From Ruminococcus sp. (GTDB taxonomy: Bacteria; Bacillota; Clostridia; Oscillospirales; Ruminococcaceae), in the NCBI GenBank assembly GCA_015066785.1, contig SVNT01000001.1:248001-312000 (forward strand): a stretch of DNA of 64,000 nucleotides. Direction: 5' to 3'. The translations under genes were made by a program, and so were the position numbers. The notes beneath the pieces are model-generated. The model was not told the DNA's origin. It was given only the letters and a program-made list of their open reading frames with translations, and made no database searches. The first letter of the stretch is position 1; the number at the start of each line of letters is the position of its first letter. Of this stretch, positions 40,153-50,221 are shown piece by piece.

Positions 40153-40577
40153 TAAAGGAATACGCCGTTGTTTTCAAGCTCTCCCACGAGGTCTTCACCG
40201 ACAAATCCTACATTGTAGGGAGTGATGATAAATGTGTTGTTCGCAACAGGCTTGATATTTCCGCCGTTAGCGTATGCAACACCGCCGAGGAAGTCGATGA
40301 TTCTTCTTGTTACATCGGGAGTTGCTGATTCAAGGTTAAGCACTACCGTCTTCTTGGAGTTGAGATGGTCAGCAATCTGCTTTGTATCAGCAAAAACCTC
40401 AGGCTTCACGAGGATAACCTGGAGCTGTGCAGTAGCATGAATATTGACAACCTTGTTGCGCTTTGCTTCTTCTTCAGATTCAGCGTAAGGCGCATCCTTG
40501 GTGTAACCCTGCTCGTCTACTTCGTATTCTTCCTCTCCCATTCCGAAGAAATCCTTGATATTGTTCAGAAAACTCAT
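40152..40577 (-). CDS. sepF: Cell division protein SepF
   Basis: A 141-aa protein with an N-terminal amphipathic membrane-binding helix (MSFLNNIKDFFGMGEEE) and a C-terminal SepF domain, with VVLNLESATPDVTRRIIDFLGG and PYNVGFVGE. SepF tethers FtsZ filaments to the membrane and assembles the septum together with DivIVA-family organisation. Confidence 0.93.
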   Translation of the reverse strand: MSFLNNIKDFFGMGEEEYEVDEQGYTKDAPYAESEEEAKRNKVVNIHATAQLQVILVKPEVFADTKQIADHLNSKKTVVLNLESATPDVTRRIIDFLGGVAYANGGNIKPVANNTFIITPYNVGFVGEDLVGELENNGVFL

Positions 40578-40580
40578 ATT

Positions 40581-41279
40581 TTAACCCTCCATATATTTAC
40601 GGGCACCGAAAAGTCCGGAGCCTATTCTGACTAAATTTGAGCCGTGCTTTATTGCAGCGGTATAATCCGCAGACATACCCATAGATAAAACACACACATT
40701 ATTATTATCTATGTTTTTGCCCCTAATGTCAATAAAAAGTTGCCTCATTTTTGAAAAATTTTTTTCAATATCGGTTTTTGGGGGTATTGTCATCATCCCA
40801 CAGACCCTTATATTGCTATATTCTGACATTTTATGGATAAACTCTTCTGTTTCCTCAGGAAGTATGCCGCTTTTGGATTCTTCCCCGCCGATATTGACTT
40901 CGACATATACATCGGTCACTCTACCGATTTTTTCCGACTGCCTGTTGATTTCCTCTGCGAGTCGCAGGCTGTCAACCGACTGAATGACGGAAATGCTATC
41001 GATGATGTATTTGACCTTGTTGGTCTGCAAATGCCCGATGAAATCCACTCTCGCTGATTTATCGTAGCTGTCACGCTTTCCGAGGTATTCCTGAACCCTG
41101 TTTTCGCCGAGAAGAGTAATTCCGTTCTCTATTGCGATGTTGACAATTTCGGGGGCAACGGTCTTTGTGACCGCCATTACCTCTATTTTCTCGTCGGAGG
41201 AACGGTATTTTGCTTTTGCCTCGCCCACTTCAAAAAGAATGCGCTTGAGGTTTTCCTTCACGAAATCGTATTCGTTCAT
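40581..41279 (-). CDS. YggS-family PLP homeostasis protein
   Basis: A 232-aa TIM-barrel protein binding pyridoxal phosphate: AVTKTV (Schiff-base Lys), FIGHLQTNK, and CVLSMGMSADYTAAI...GSNLVRIGSGLFG. It keeps free PLP low and affects amino-acid balance. It is 3 nt upstream of sepF, as in Bacillus (ylmE-sepF). Confidence 0.93.
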   Translation of the reverse strand: MNEYDFVKENLKRILFEVGEAKAKYRSSDEKIEVMAVTKTVAPEIVNIAIENGITLLGENRVQEYLGKRDSYDKSARVDFIGHLQTNKVKYIIDSISVIQSVDSLRLAEEINRQSEKIGRVTDVYVEVNIGGEESKSGILPEETEEFIHKMSEYSNIRVCGMMTIPPKTDIEKNFSKMRQLFIDIRGKNIDNNNVCVLSMGMSADYTAAIKHGSNLVRIGSGLFGARKYMEG

Positions 41280-41308
41280 AAAAGCTCCCTCCCGAAAAGA
41301 AGATATAT

Positions 41309-42607
41309 CTATGATGCGGATTTTTCTGTTGTTCCTACGGAAATTCCCGTTGTGGTCACTGTTGTTTCTTCGGGGGGGTCTTCCTCACCCTCCAGCGTCT
41401 GCACGGTCTTCTCGGCACTTGCCGATACACCCTCGAGAATAATCTCGTCGTAGAGGAGTACATAATCACTCGCTCCCGTATTTGAAGAAAGCACAAAGTC
41501 TGCATCCTCGAATATAATATCGAGCTTTTTGAAGACGATGTTCTGTCCCATCATGACATAAACGCCCTTTTCGCCTTCAGCGTTGAATCTTATTGCACTT
41601 CTCGGAACATAAACTCCGTCGTATTTTGAAACGACCATCTGTATACGCTCAACACGGTGCTGTACAAGCTCAAATGTGAGTTTGTCGCTTGAGATTACAA
41701 ATATACTCTCCGACGGGTTGTCCGTTGCGATTATCTCATCTATCGTTGCCGATATGGTTTCGGAGCAGGAGTTGAAATTCAGCTCGATTTTCATTCCAGG
41801 ATAATACTTGTTTGCGGAGTTGTCGATAACCCCGAGAAGCTTCCAGTCGTATCCGTCGACTATCTTTCCTATCCCCGAAGCGTTCGGGCTTACGGGATTG
41901 GCTGCTATCTTCTTTATCTGCCCTGCGGTGATATTATGTATATTGTCAACGGAGAGCTGTTCCTCGTATCCGTCAACATAGCTGACGAAATACCCCGGAA
42001 TATCCGTTGAAACGGTATCTATCGGATTTGAAAGCGTTGATTTGAGACGCTCAATCTCTGATCTGAGGCGTTCAATCTCCGCATTGTAGTCTTTTTCTTT
42101 TTTAGTGACAAGCGCCATAATGTTCATATACTCGAGAAGAGCCTCACGCTCATCCGAGAAAGATTCATAGTCGCTCTTTTCAATGCAGTATACCGCATTC
42201 TTGTAATTTTCGGCTATCAGCTTTGAAATAAGTTCAGGCTGTGCAACATCGGATGTTCCTGGGCTTGATACCATTTCAAGTGATGCCAGCTCTCTTTCGA
42301 GCTTTTCTATTTTGTTTCTTGTGATGATTTCATCTTCGTCGGAATAAACATACGCAATAACGGAATCCTTGGAAATTTTACTTCCGTCGGAGTAGGAATA
42401 CCCTATCACTCCCCCGCCGTTGTAGTTTATAACGTTTTCGTCACGGACGAAAACGCCCTTGAATGTCACATCGTCAATAGCGGAATAGGAATACGCCGTT
42501 GTGGTAGTGTAATTATCATTAACAGCAAGATAAAACTGGCTGGAAACGAACACAAGAAAGAAAACGACGATGAAAAATCCGACGATTTTCAGCGTGTATG
42601 AGTTCAT
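41309..42607 (-). CDS. HlyD-like membrane-fusion protein in the division cluster
   Basis: A 432-aa protein: short cytoplasmic tail, one membrane helix (about 9-28), then an extracellular region with a lipoyl-like barrel (FVRDENVINYNGGGVIGYSYSDG), a coiled coil (about 98-195) and a beta-rich C-terminal part ending in a Thr/Glu-rich tail. This is the plan of HlyD/MFP adaptors, but no transporter gene is next to it. It lies between hfq and yggS. Role unknown; a structural part of the division or envelope machinery is one possibility. Confidence 0.75.
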   Translation of the reverse strand: MNSYTLKIVGFFIVVFFLVFVSSQFYLAVNDNYTTTTAYSYSAIDDVTFKGVFVRDENVINYNGGGVIGYSYSDGSKISKDSVIAYVYSDEDEIITRNKIEKLERELASLEMVSSPGTSDVAQPELISKLIAENYKNAVYCIEKSDYESFSDEREALLEYMNIMALVTKKEKDYNAEIERLRSEIERLKSTLSNPIDTVSTDIPGYFVSYVDGYEEQLSVDNIHNITAGQIKKIAANPVSPNASGIGKIVDGYDWKLLGVIDNSANKYYPGMKIELNFNSCSETISATIDEIIATDNPSESIFVISSDKLTFELVQHRVERIQMVVSKYDGVYVPRSAIRFNAEGEKGVYVMMGQNIVFKKLDIIFEDADFVLSSNTGASDYVLLYDEIILEGVSASAEKTVQTLEGEEDPPEETTVTTTGISVGTTEKSAS

Positions 42608-42617
42608 TTAACTCTCC

Positions 42618-42848
42618 TTATACTTCCGATTCAAGTATCGCAACAGGCTTTGACGGATTGATTGTTGAAATTGCGTGTTTGTATACAAGATTCTGCTTTC
42701 CGTCGCAATCAAGGATTACAACGAAACCGTCAAATCCCTTGATAATTCCCTTGAACTGAAATCCGTTTGTAAGAAATACAGTCACAGGGATTTTATCCTT
42801 TCGTACCTGGTTCAAAAAAACATCCTGCAATATAATTCCTTTACTCAT
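42618..42848 (-). CDS. hfq: RNA chaperone Hfq
   Basis: A 76-aa Sm-like protein: Sm1 region [21 protein letters not shown] and Sm2 YKHAISTI. The start at 42848 ([15 protein letters not shown]) is the family start; the upstream in-frame codons are not similar. Hfq forms hexamers that bind sRNA and mRNA. The hfq-miaA-mutL-mutS order is widespread. Confidence 0.95.
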   Translation of the reverse strand: MSKGIILQDVFLNQVRKDKIPVTVFLTNGFQFKGIIKGFDGFVVILDCDGKQNLVYKHAISTINPSKPVAILESEV

Positions 42849-42893
42849 TGTAACCCTATCCTTTCTGCGAAAAATCATATATATTTTATTATA

Positions 42894-43838
42894 TCACATT
42901 TCAAGCTGTTTGGCTATAATTTTTTTACAATTTGTAATAATATTTTCGACATCGGGGTTTTTATCAAGCATAATCCAGTTTATACGCTCGTCACGTCTGA
43001 ACCATGTGAGCTGTCTTTTGGCGTATCTACGGCTTTCGAGCTTGATTTTCTCTATACACTCGTCGAGAGTCGCCTCACCCTCAAAATACGGAATAAGCTC
43101 CTTGTAGCCTATCGCCTGATGGGCGGTTTTCAGTTTGTTTGCGGAATTGTAGGTGTTTTCCGCCTCTTCGAGCATACCGTTTTTCAGCATAATATCGACC
43201 CTGAGGTTAATGCGGTCGTACAAATCCTGACGGTCGTTGAAATTCAGCCCTATCATACAGGCGTCATACGGGGATTCATTCTCACGGCTTTTTATCTTCA
43301 TGTCGCTCAGCTTCTGACCTGTAAGCTCAAAAACCTCCAGCGCCCTGATAATCCGTGTAAGATTATTCGGGTGGAGAGTTTTTGCGGTATCGGGGTCAAC
43401 CTCCGTCAACTTGTCGAGAAGATATTGATTTCCGTACTCGACAGCCTCTGCGGAAAGCCTCTCCCTCACGGAAGAATCTGCGCCCGTGTCGTCAAACTCA
43501 ACATTATCAACGAGCGAGGAGATATAAAGTCCCGTTCCGCCTGCGATAATCGGGAGTTTTCCCCTTGAATGAATGTCGGAAATGCATTCCCTCGCCATAT
43601 CGAGATAGCGTGCAACGGAAAAACTCTCCGCACTGTCAATGGCGCTTATAAGGTGATGCGGTATTCCCTGCATTTCATCTGCGGTCGGCTTTGCCGTAGC
43701 GATGTCCATACCCTTGTAAATCTGCATGGAATCGGCTGAAACAACCTCTCCGCCGTATATTTTCGCAAGCTCAATCGCAACGGCGGTTTTCCCCGAAGCC
43801 GTAGGGCCTGCAACAACAATTATCGGTATTTTTTTCAT
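42894..43838 (-). CDS. miaA: tRNA dimethylallyltransferase MiaA
   Basis: A 314-aa enzyme: P-loop GPTASGKT (11-18), DSMQIYKGMDIATAKPT and the Gln/Asp triad that binds the flipped A37. It adds dimethylallyl to A37 of tRNAs that read UNN codons, and MiaB (encoded at 48779) then thiomethylates it. The ATG at 43838 overlaps the mutL stop by one base. Confidence 0.95.
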   Translation of the reverse strand: MKKIPIIVVAGPTASGKTAVAIELAKIYGGEVVSADSMQIYKGMDIATAKPTADEMQGIPHHLISAIDSAESFSVARYLDMARECISDIHSRGKLPIIAGGTGLYISSLVDNVEFDDTGADSSVRERLSAEAVEYGNQYLLDKLTEVDPDTAKTLHPNNLTRIIRALEVFELTGQKLSDMKIKSRENESPYDACMIGLNFNDRQDLYDRINLRVDIMLKNGMLEEAENTYNSANKLKTAHQAIGYKELIPYFEGEATLDECIEKIKLESRRYAKRQLTWFRRDERINWIMLDKNPDVENIITNCKKIIAKQLEM

Positions 43839-45718
43839 CAGAGCACTCTCTTGAACATTTTTTCTAAATCTCTCTCGGTTATCGTCACGGCAACGGGTCT
43901 TCCGTGCGGACAATAGCGTATTCTGTTGTCGGAAAATACATCATGCACGAGCTTTTCAAGTTCCGTTATGTCGTTCTTGTCGTGAGCCTTTATCGCCGCC
44001 TTGCAGGCAACCGAATGATAGAGCTCATCGATAAGCGTGCTTGAAATATCGCTCTTGCAACGAAGAATATTATCCGCAACCTCAACAATCAGTGCAGACG
44101 GGCTTTCGCCGTCAAGTGCAGCAGGAATTCCTGCGACATCAACGCTTTCGGTAGTTATATTTTCAACTGTAAAGCCTATACGCATTACATCATCAAGATG
44201 CGTATTTATCGCATCTGTCTGCTCTGCGGTCATAGGAACTGTTTCGGGTGTCATAAGCATCTGGCAGTTGGTTCCTTCACCCTCCGCCTTAAGTTTTTCG
44301 AAAAGAATACGCTCGTGTGCGGCGTGCTTGTCGATGAGAACAAGCGTTTTTTCCGACTCCACGAGGATATAGGTTTTCAGTACTTCTCCTATCACACGAT
44401 ATTCGGGAATAATCTTTTCCTCAACGACAGGCTCGGGCTTGGGCTGTTCCTTTTTGACAAACGCCTTCGCCGTTATGTATTTGAAGTTCTTGTTTTCAAG
44501 CTCCTTGAGAGGTTTAAGTTCCGACAACGGTTTTTCTTCGGGAATACCACTGTTTTCCGTGTGTGTCGCTGTGATTTCCTGCTTGTTATAGACCTTGCTT
44601 TCAGAGCCGAAAGAAAGCTGTTCGTGCTTTTCTTCGGGCATTACGGTTTTTACCGTATAGTCAGGCTTCGGCGCAGGAATATAAACCTCCTCTACGGGTT
44701 CCGATTTTTCAGCGGCAGCTGAAAGGTTATCGTCCGCCATAATTGCGCTTTTGACAGCAAAATAAACGCTGTCAAAAATGAGTTTTTCATCTGAAAAACG
44801 CACCTCTGTCTTTGCGGGGTGAACATTCACGTCTACCGTTTCGGGAGAAAGTGTGATATTCAGCACGCAGGACGGAAATTTTCCCGTCATTATGAGATTT
44901 CTGTACGCTTCCTCAAGCGAAACCGTACAGGTAACGGAACGAACAAAGCGTCCGTTTATAAAGAAAATCTGAAAACTGCGGTTTGACTTTGCGTGAACGG
45001 GACGGACTGTATAACCCGTCACGGTAATTCCGTTTTCGCTGTAATTTACGGGAATAAGACCGTCGGCAAAAGCCTTTCCGAAAACGGCGTAAATTGCCGA
45101 AAACACATCGTTGTCGCCGGGCGTGAAAATATCACGCTTGTTATCCCGTATCAGCTTGAGAGATATTTCGGGGTGCGACAGCGCTATCTTCTGTATCACG
45201 GAGGCAATCGAATTACCCTCGGTTACATCTTTTTTGAGGAATTTTCGTCTTGCGGGAACATTATAGAAAATATCCCTGACGATAATGGTTGTTCCGTCGG
45301 GACAACCGCATTTTTCGGAGAGTTTCTCCTCCCCGCCCTCAATCACATAGTGGGTGCCGTACTGCTCGTCACGGAGCTTTGTGAGCACCTCCACCTTTGC
45401 GACTGCGGCAACCGACGCCAACGCTTCCCCACGGAAACCGAGCGTCATTATGGTGTCAAGGTCGTCCTTGTTTTTTATCTTGCTTGTTGCGTGACGAAGG
45501 AACGCCGTCGGTACGTCTTCTTCGGAAATTCCGCAGCCGTTATCGGATATGCGGATAAAACTCGTTCCGCCGTTTTTTATCTCGACAGTTATTGCGGTAG
45601 CGCCACTGTCAATAGAGTTTTCGAGCAGTTCCTTGACTATCGAGCATGGGCGGTCAATAACTTCACCTGCCGCAATAAGCTCCGAAATCTCTCTCGGAAG
45701 AAGATTTATCTTCGGCAT
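43838..45718 (-). CDS. mutL: DNA mismatch repair endonuclease MutL
   Basis: A 626-aa protein. The GHKL ATPase part has ELLENSIDSGAT, ISDNGCGI and GFRGEALAS. A low-complexity linker (about 330-420) separates the C-terminal dimerisation/endonuclease domain with DKHAAHERILFE (the DQHAx2Ex4E nuclease motif with Gln to Lys), ACKAAIKAHD and CPHGRP. It therefore belongs to the nicking MutL type found in species without MutH. Confidence 0.95.
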   Translation of the reverse strand: MPKINLLPREISELIAAGEVIDRPCSIVKELLENSIDSGATAITVEIKNGGTSFIRISDNGCGISEEDVPTAFLRHATSKIKNKDDLDTIMTLGFRGEALASVAAVAKVEVLTKLRDEQYGTHYVIEGGEEKLSEKCGCPDGTTIIVRDIFYNVPARRKFLKKDVTEGNSIASVIQKIALSHPEISLKLIRDNKRDIFTPGDNDVFSAIYAVFGKAFADGLIPVNYSENGITVTGYTVRPVHAKSNRSFQIFFINGRFVRSVTCTVSLEEAYRNLIMTGKFPSCVLNITLSPETVDVNVHPAKTEVRFSDEKLIFDSVYFAVKSAIMADDNLSAAAEKSEPVEEVYIPAPKPDYTVKTVMPEEKHEQLSFGSESKVYNKQEITATHTENSGIPEEKPLSELKPLKELENKNFKYITAKAFVKKEQPKPEPVVEEKIIPEYRVIGEVLKTYILVESEKTLVLIDKHAAHERILFEKLKAEGEGTNCQMLMTPETVPMTAEQTDAINTHLDDVMRIGFTVENITTESVDVAGIPAALDGESPSALIVEVADNILRCKSDISSTLIDELYHSVACKAAIKAHDKNDITELEKLVHDVFSDNRIRYCPHGRPVAVTITERDLEKMFKRVL

Positions 45719-45729
45719 TTCTTCACCTC

Positions 45730-48333
45730 CTAAAGCATTTTTACAAGCTCACCCAAGAAGTATTTTGCATCGTCGGGAGTAAGCTCGTCAACATTTGTTT
45801 TTCTGAGTTTTTCGATGATATTTTCGTGACTTATCTGCGCAAAAGAAATCTGTCCGTCATCGTAATTCTTTGTCGGAGCGTACTGCTTGTTTTCCTCAAG
45901 CTCTGCAAGGATTTCTTTTGCACGGTTCGTCACCTTTGCGGGAATTCCCGCAAGCTTTGCTACTTCTATTCCGTAGCTTTCGTCGGCACCGCCCTCAACA
46001 ATCTTACGCAGGAATTTTATCTCGTCGCCACGCTTTTTGACTGCAACGCTGTAATTCTTCACGCCGTCGAGAGTTTCTTCGAGCGAAATAAGCTCATGAT
46101 AATGAGTTGCAAAAAGCGTTTTACAGCCGATAGCCTTCTTGTTTGAAATCTGCTCCGCAATAGCCTTTGCAATCGAAAGACCGTCAAAGGTCGATGTTCC
46201 TCTGCCAACCTCGTCGAGAATGACAAGGCTGTGCTTTGTTGCGTTGCGTAGAATATCGGCAACCTCGTTCATTTCAACCATAAATGTCGACTGCCCTGCC
46301 GTGAGGTCGTCGGACGCACCGACACGGGTGAAAATCCTGTCGCAGATTGAAATTTTAGCGTAAGACGCAGGAACAAAACAGCCTATCTGCGCCATAAGTG
46401 TAATAAGCGCAACCTGACGCATATATGTGGATTTACCCGACATATTCGGGCCTGTGATAATCGCCATACGGTCGGAATTAAGGTCGAGGTATGTGTCGTT
46501 CGGTACGAAAAGCTCATCCCCGAGCATCATTTCCACGACGGGATGACGTCCGTCCTTGATGTTTATTACGCCGTCTATCGCAATATCGGGCTTTGTGTAC
46601 ATATTCTTAGCCGAAACATACGCAAACGAGGCAAGAACGTCTATCACAGCTATCGCCTCAGCTGTTTTCTGCACAGTTGTGAGCTTTGTTGCGATATAAT
46701 CACGCACTTCGTTGAAGATTTCAGCCTCAAGCGTAAACACCCTGTCCTTTGCGCCGATAATCTTGTTTTCTTCGAGTTTGAGTTCCTCGGTGATAAATCT
46801 CTCGGCGTTGGCAAGGGATTGCTTTCTTATGTAGTTTTCGGGAACAAGGTCGTAGTTTGACTTTGTTACCTCAATATAATATCCGAACACACGGTTAAAT
46901 CCGATTTTAAGATTTTTTATGCCTGTGCGTTCCTTTTCACGCTCCTCGATTTTATGGAGAATATCCTCGCTGTTCTCGATAATGTCACGAAGCTCGTCAA
47001 GTTCATCGTTGAATCCTTCACGGATAACTCCCCCATCCTTCACGGAAACGGGAGGCTCGTCAACTATTGCATTTTCGAGGATTGTCATTATTTCGTCGAG
47101 GGTATCTATATCCGCATTGCAGTTGCGTATCAGCTTTGAATCCAGTTTTGAGAGCTGTTCCTTGATTGACGGCAGCTGTGCCGCTGTAACCGAAAGTGCC
47201 TTGAGGTCACGGGGAGTTGCGGTTTTGTACATAATTCTCGTCATAAGACGCTCAAGGTCGTATACTCTTTCAAGGAGTTCGGAAATCTCAGCGCAGACAA
47301 CGGATTTATGACAAAGCTGTTCAACTGCATCAAGTCTGTCGATAATCAACGCAGGCTTTACCAGCGGTTGTTCGATATATGAACGGAGAAGTCGCTTTCC
47401 CATTGAAGTATGTGTATGGTCAAGCACCCAGAGGAGTGAGCCTTTTTTCTCCTTATTGCGCATTGTTTCGGTAAGTTCAAGATTGCGGCGTGCAGTAAGG
47501 TCAAGACCCATGAAATTATCGCCCGAGTGTATCTCTATTCCCGTAAATCTTCCGACAAGCGCTTTCTGTGTATCGGAGATATAATCGAAAAGCCCGCAGA
47601 TAACAGCTGTCGCTGTACCCTCTTCGTCAAGTCCGAGCGAAGAAAGACTCTCCGTCGAGAACTGCGCAAGGACAGCGTTCTTCTTGCTTTCGATGTCAAA
47701 ACATCCGTCGTCCTGAATTGTTATCGGGCATTTTATCTTTTCCGTAACAAAGCCGACGATTTCCTTCAGCTTTGAAGCGTCGGAATTGAAAAGCAGTTCC
47801 TTCGGGGAATATCTTGCGATTTCGTCGATTACTTCCGAAACGGAAACGTCGCCGTTCTTTCCGATGAGATGCACCGTTCCCGTAGAAATATCCGCAAAAC
47901 AAACAGAGCAGTCCTTATTTTTCACAAAAACTGCCCCGATGTAGTTATTGACTTCGTCGTTGAGCATAGAACTCTCCGTAAGGGTTCCAGGGGTGATGAT
48001 TTTTGTCACCTCACGCACAACAAGACCCTTGCTTTCGGAAGGGTCTGTCACCTGCTCGCAGATAGCTACCTTTTCGCCTAAATCCACCAGCTTTTTTGCA
48101 TATATATCGCAGGCGTGGAACGGCACTCCGCACATGGGGGCACGTTCCTCCAGCCCGCAGGCTTTACCCGTGAGGGTAAGCTCAAGCATTTTCGAGACCT
48201 TTTTTGCGTCATCGAAAAACATTTCATAAAAGTCACCGACACGAAAGAAAAGCACATGTCCGCTGTACTTTTCCTTCATCTCGATATACTGCTGCATCAT
48301 AGGTGAGAGTTTAGCTACATCAATGTTTGTCAT
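45730..48333 (-). CDS. mutS: DNA mismatch recognition protein MutS
   Basis: An 867-aa MutS with the mismatch-binding motif GDFYEMFFDDA (about 33-43), connector and lever domains, ATPase Walker A GPNMSGKST and ILDEVGRGTSTFDG, and a C-terminal helix-turn-helix dimerisation part. It forms the repair system together with mutL 11 nt downstream. Confidence 0.97.
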   Translation of the reverse strand: MTNIDVAKLSPMMQQYIEMKEKYSGHVLFFRVGDFYEMFFDDAKKVSKMLELTLTGKACGLEERAPMCGVPFHACDIYAKKLVDLGEKVAICEQVTDPSESKGLVVREVTKIITPGTLTESSMLNDEVNNYIGAVFVKNKDCSVCFADISTGTVHLIGKNGDVSVSEVIDEIARYSPKELLFNSDASKLKEIVGFVTEKIKCPITIQDDGCFDIESKKNAVLAQFSTESLSSLGLDEEGTATAVICGLFDYISDTQKALVGRFTGIEIHSGDNFMGLDLTARRNLELTETMRNKEKKGSLLWVLDHTHTSMGKRLLRSYIEQPLVKPALIIDRLDAVEQLCHKSVVCAEISELLERVYDLERLMTRIMYKTATPRDLKALSVTAAQLPSIKEQLSKLDSKLIRNCNADIDTLDEIMTILENAIVDEPPVSVKDGGVIREGFNDELDELRDIIENSEDILHKIEEREKERTGIKNLKIGFNRVFGYYIEVTKSNYDLVPENYIRKQSLANAERFITEELKLEENKIIGAKDRVFTLEAEIFNEVRDYIATKLTTVQKTAEAIAVIDVLASFAYVSAKNMYTKPDIAIDGVINIKDGRHPVVEMMLGDELFVPNDTYLDLNSDRMAIITGPNMSGKSTYMRQVALITLMAQIGCFVPASYAKISICDRIFTRVGASDDLTAGQSTFMVEMNEVADILRNATKHSLVILDEVGRGTSTFDGLSIAKAIAEQISNKKAIGCKTLFATHYHELISLEETLDGVKNYSVAVKKRGDEIKFLRKIVEGGADESYGIEVAKLAGIPAKVTNRAKEILAELEENKQYAPTKNYDDGQISFAQISHENIIEKLRKTNVDELTPDDAKYFLGELVKML

Positions 48334-48352
48334 CTATGTCACTCCGTAAAAA

Positions 48353-48763
48353 TTAGTGGCATCCGCCGCATGAAGAACAGCTTCCGCTGCATGAATGAGG
48401 TGCTTCCGTGGGACAAGTTTCGGGATCTTCACCGTTAGCTGAATATGTGATAATCATATTTATCTGAGAAAGCATATCGTCCATTGCTTCCTTAGCGTTG
48501 TTGAATCTTGTCATATTCTCGTTCTTCATGATGTCTGCGTAGAGAGTCTTGATTTCTCCGTCAAGTGCCATAAGTCTTTCGGAATCCTTTTCGGGCTTTG
48601 ACATTTCCGTGTTAAGCTCCATACGCTTGATATTGAAGTCGCCTATGAGCTTCTGGAGGTCTGCGTCCTTGTCGTTGAGTTCACGGGCCTCATTGTACGC
48701 CTTATATCTTGCGTCTGCCTGAATCTGCTTTCCGAGTTCTCTTGCTGTTGAAATAACATCCAT
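48353..48763 (-). CDS. YlbF/YmcA-family protein with C-terminal Cys cluster
   Basis: A 136-aa helical protein of the YlbF/YmcA type (com_ylbF). In Bacillus, YlbF, YmcA and YaaT form a complex with two [4Fe-4S] clusters that acts with RNase Y in mRNA maturation. The tail here, CPTEAPHSCSGSCSSCGGCH, has five Cys and two His in 20 residues and could bind a cluster or metal. The position between mutS and miaB matches ymcA in Bacillus. Confidence 0.85.
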   Translation of the reverse strand: MDVISTARELGKQIQADARYKAYNEARELNDKDADLQKLIGDFNIKRMELNTEMSKPEKDSERLMALDGEIKTLYADIMKNENMTRFNNAKEAMDDMLSQINMIITYSANGEDPETCPTEAPHSCSGSCSSCGGCH

Positions 48764-48778
48764 TGTTTTTTACTCCTT

Positions 48779-50155
48779 TTAATTTATAATATTTCCAATC
48801 AATGCCCAGTTATGAGCACCGATAATTCTGACTTTTACATATTCGCCCGCCAACGAAGAATCTCCGTCAACCTCGACGATTATAAATTCGTCACTTTTTC
48901 CCGTGACCTTGCCCTCTGTTGCAGACGGGCCGTCAATCAGCACAAGCATTTCTCTGCCGATGAAGCTGCTGTATCTCTCCACGGCGATTTCACGCTGTTT
49001 TTTGAGAAGAATATTCATTCTTTCGGCTTTTTCGGGATAATCTACGCCGTCCTCAATGAGTGCCGCTTTCGTTCCGTTTCGCTTTGAGTAGATGAAGGAA
49101 AAAACGCTGTCGAACTTTACGTATTCGAGTAATTCAAGTGTTTCCTCAAACTCCTCACGGGTTTCATTCGGAAATCCCACTATAATATCGGTCGAAAAGG
49201 AAAAATCCGTTTTTTTCGAGCGTGCATAATCCACGATTTCACGATACTGTGCCGAGGTGTACCCTCTGTTCATTGCGGAAAGTACACGGTCGCTCCCCGA
49301 CTGAACGGGAAGATGAAGATGCTTGCAGACTTTTTCGCATTCAAGGATAGCGTCTATAAGCTCACGCCCTGCATCCTTCGGGTGAGATGACATAAAGCGT
49401 ATCCTGAAATCACCGTCGATGCCGTTGATTTTCCGCAGAAGTCGGGAAAAATCAATATCCTCATCAAGCCCTCTGCCGTAGGAATTCACATTCTGCCCGA
49501 GGAGCATTATTTCTTTCACTCCGTCAGCTACAAGGCCTTTGATTTCGGCAATTATTTCGTCTGATTTCCTGCTGCGCTCACGCCCGCGCACATACGGAAC
49601 TATACAGTAGGTGCAGAAGTTGTTGCAGCCGTACATTATCTGTACGCCCGCTTTGTATGTGCAGTCACGCACGATTTTTTCGCAGATGTTTTCTGTAATT
49701 CCATACTCGGCAGTGTCGACTATAAAAGTACGCTCGGTAAGTGCCTTGTAAAGAATTTCGGGGAGTTTGTGCATTGCAAATGTCCCGAATACAAAATCGA
49801 CCTGCTTATATGTTCTGCGGATTTTCTCTACAATATGCTCCTGCTGTACCATACAGCCGCAAATTCCTATCAGAACGTCGGGTTTTCTTTTTTTCAGATG
49901 CTTCATCTCTCCGACAATTCCGAAGATTTTGAGTTCAGCATTCTCACGGACTGCGCAGGTGTTGAAAATCACGATATCTGCGTTATCCGTATCATCTGTA
50001 AAGCTATACCCCATTACAGAAAGTAAACCCTTTATTTTCTCTCCGTCATTGCTGTTCTGCTGACAACCGAAGCTGCGGACGCAGGCTTTCGGCGGTTCTT
50101 CGGGATATTTCTGTGCAAGAAAAGTATTCACTTTTTCGATATACATTTTCTGCAC
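48779..50155 (-). CDS. miaB: tRNA methylthiotransferase MiaB
   Basis: A 458-aa radical-SAM enzyme: an N-terminal UPF0004 domain with three Cys (SFGCQQNSND, FNTCAVRENAE, CGCMVQ), a radical-SAM site CNNFCTYCIVP with VRGRERSR, and a C-terminal TRAM domain. It converts i6A37 to ms2i6A37 in tRNA, the step after MiaA. Confidence 0.96.
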   Translation of the reverse strand: MQKMYIEKVNTFLAQKYPEEPPKACVRSFGCQQNSNDGEKIKGLLSVMGYSFTDDTDNADIVIFNTCAVRENAELKIFGIVGEMKHLKKRKPDVLIGICGCMVQQEHIVEKIRRTYKQVDFVFGTFAMHKLPEILYKALTERTFIVDTAEYGITENICEKIVRDCTYKAGVQIMYGCNNFCTYCIVPYVRGRERSRKSDEIIAEIKGLVADGVKEIMLLGQNVNSYGRGLDEDIDFSRLLRKINGIDGDFRIRFMSSHPKDAGRELIDAILECEKVCKHLHLPVQSGSDRVLSAMNRGYTSAQYREIVDYARSKKTDFSFSTDIIVGFPNETREEFEETLELLEYVKFDSVFSFIYSKRNGTKAALIEDGVDYPEKAERMNILLKKQREIAVERYSSFIGREMLVLIDGPSATEGKVTGKSDEFIIVEVDGDSSLAGEYVKVRIIGAHNWALIGNIIN

Positions 50156-50221
50156 CTCAATCTCGGAGAAAATTTGATTTACATTACATTATAGCACATT
50201 TTCGTCAGAACTGCAAGCATT

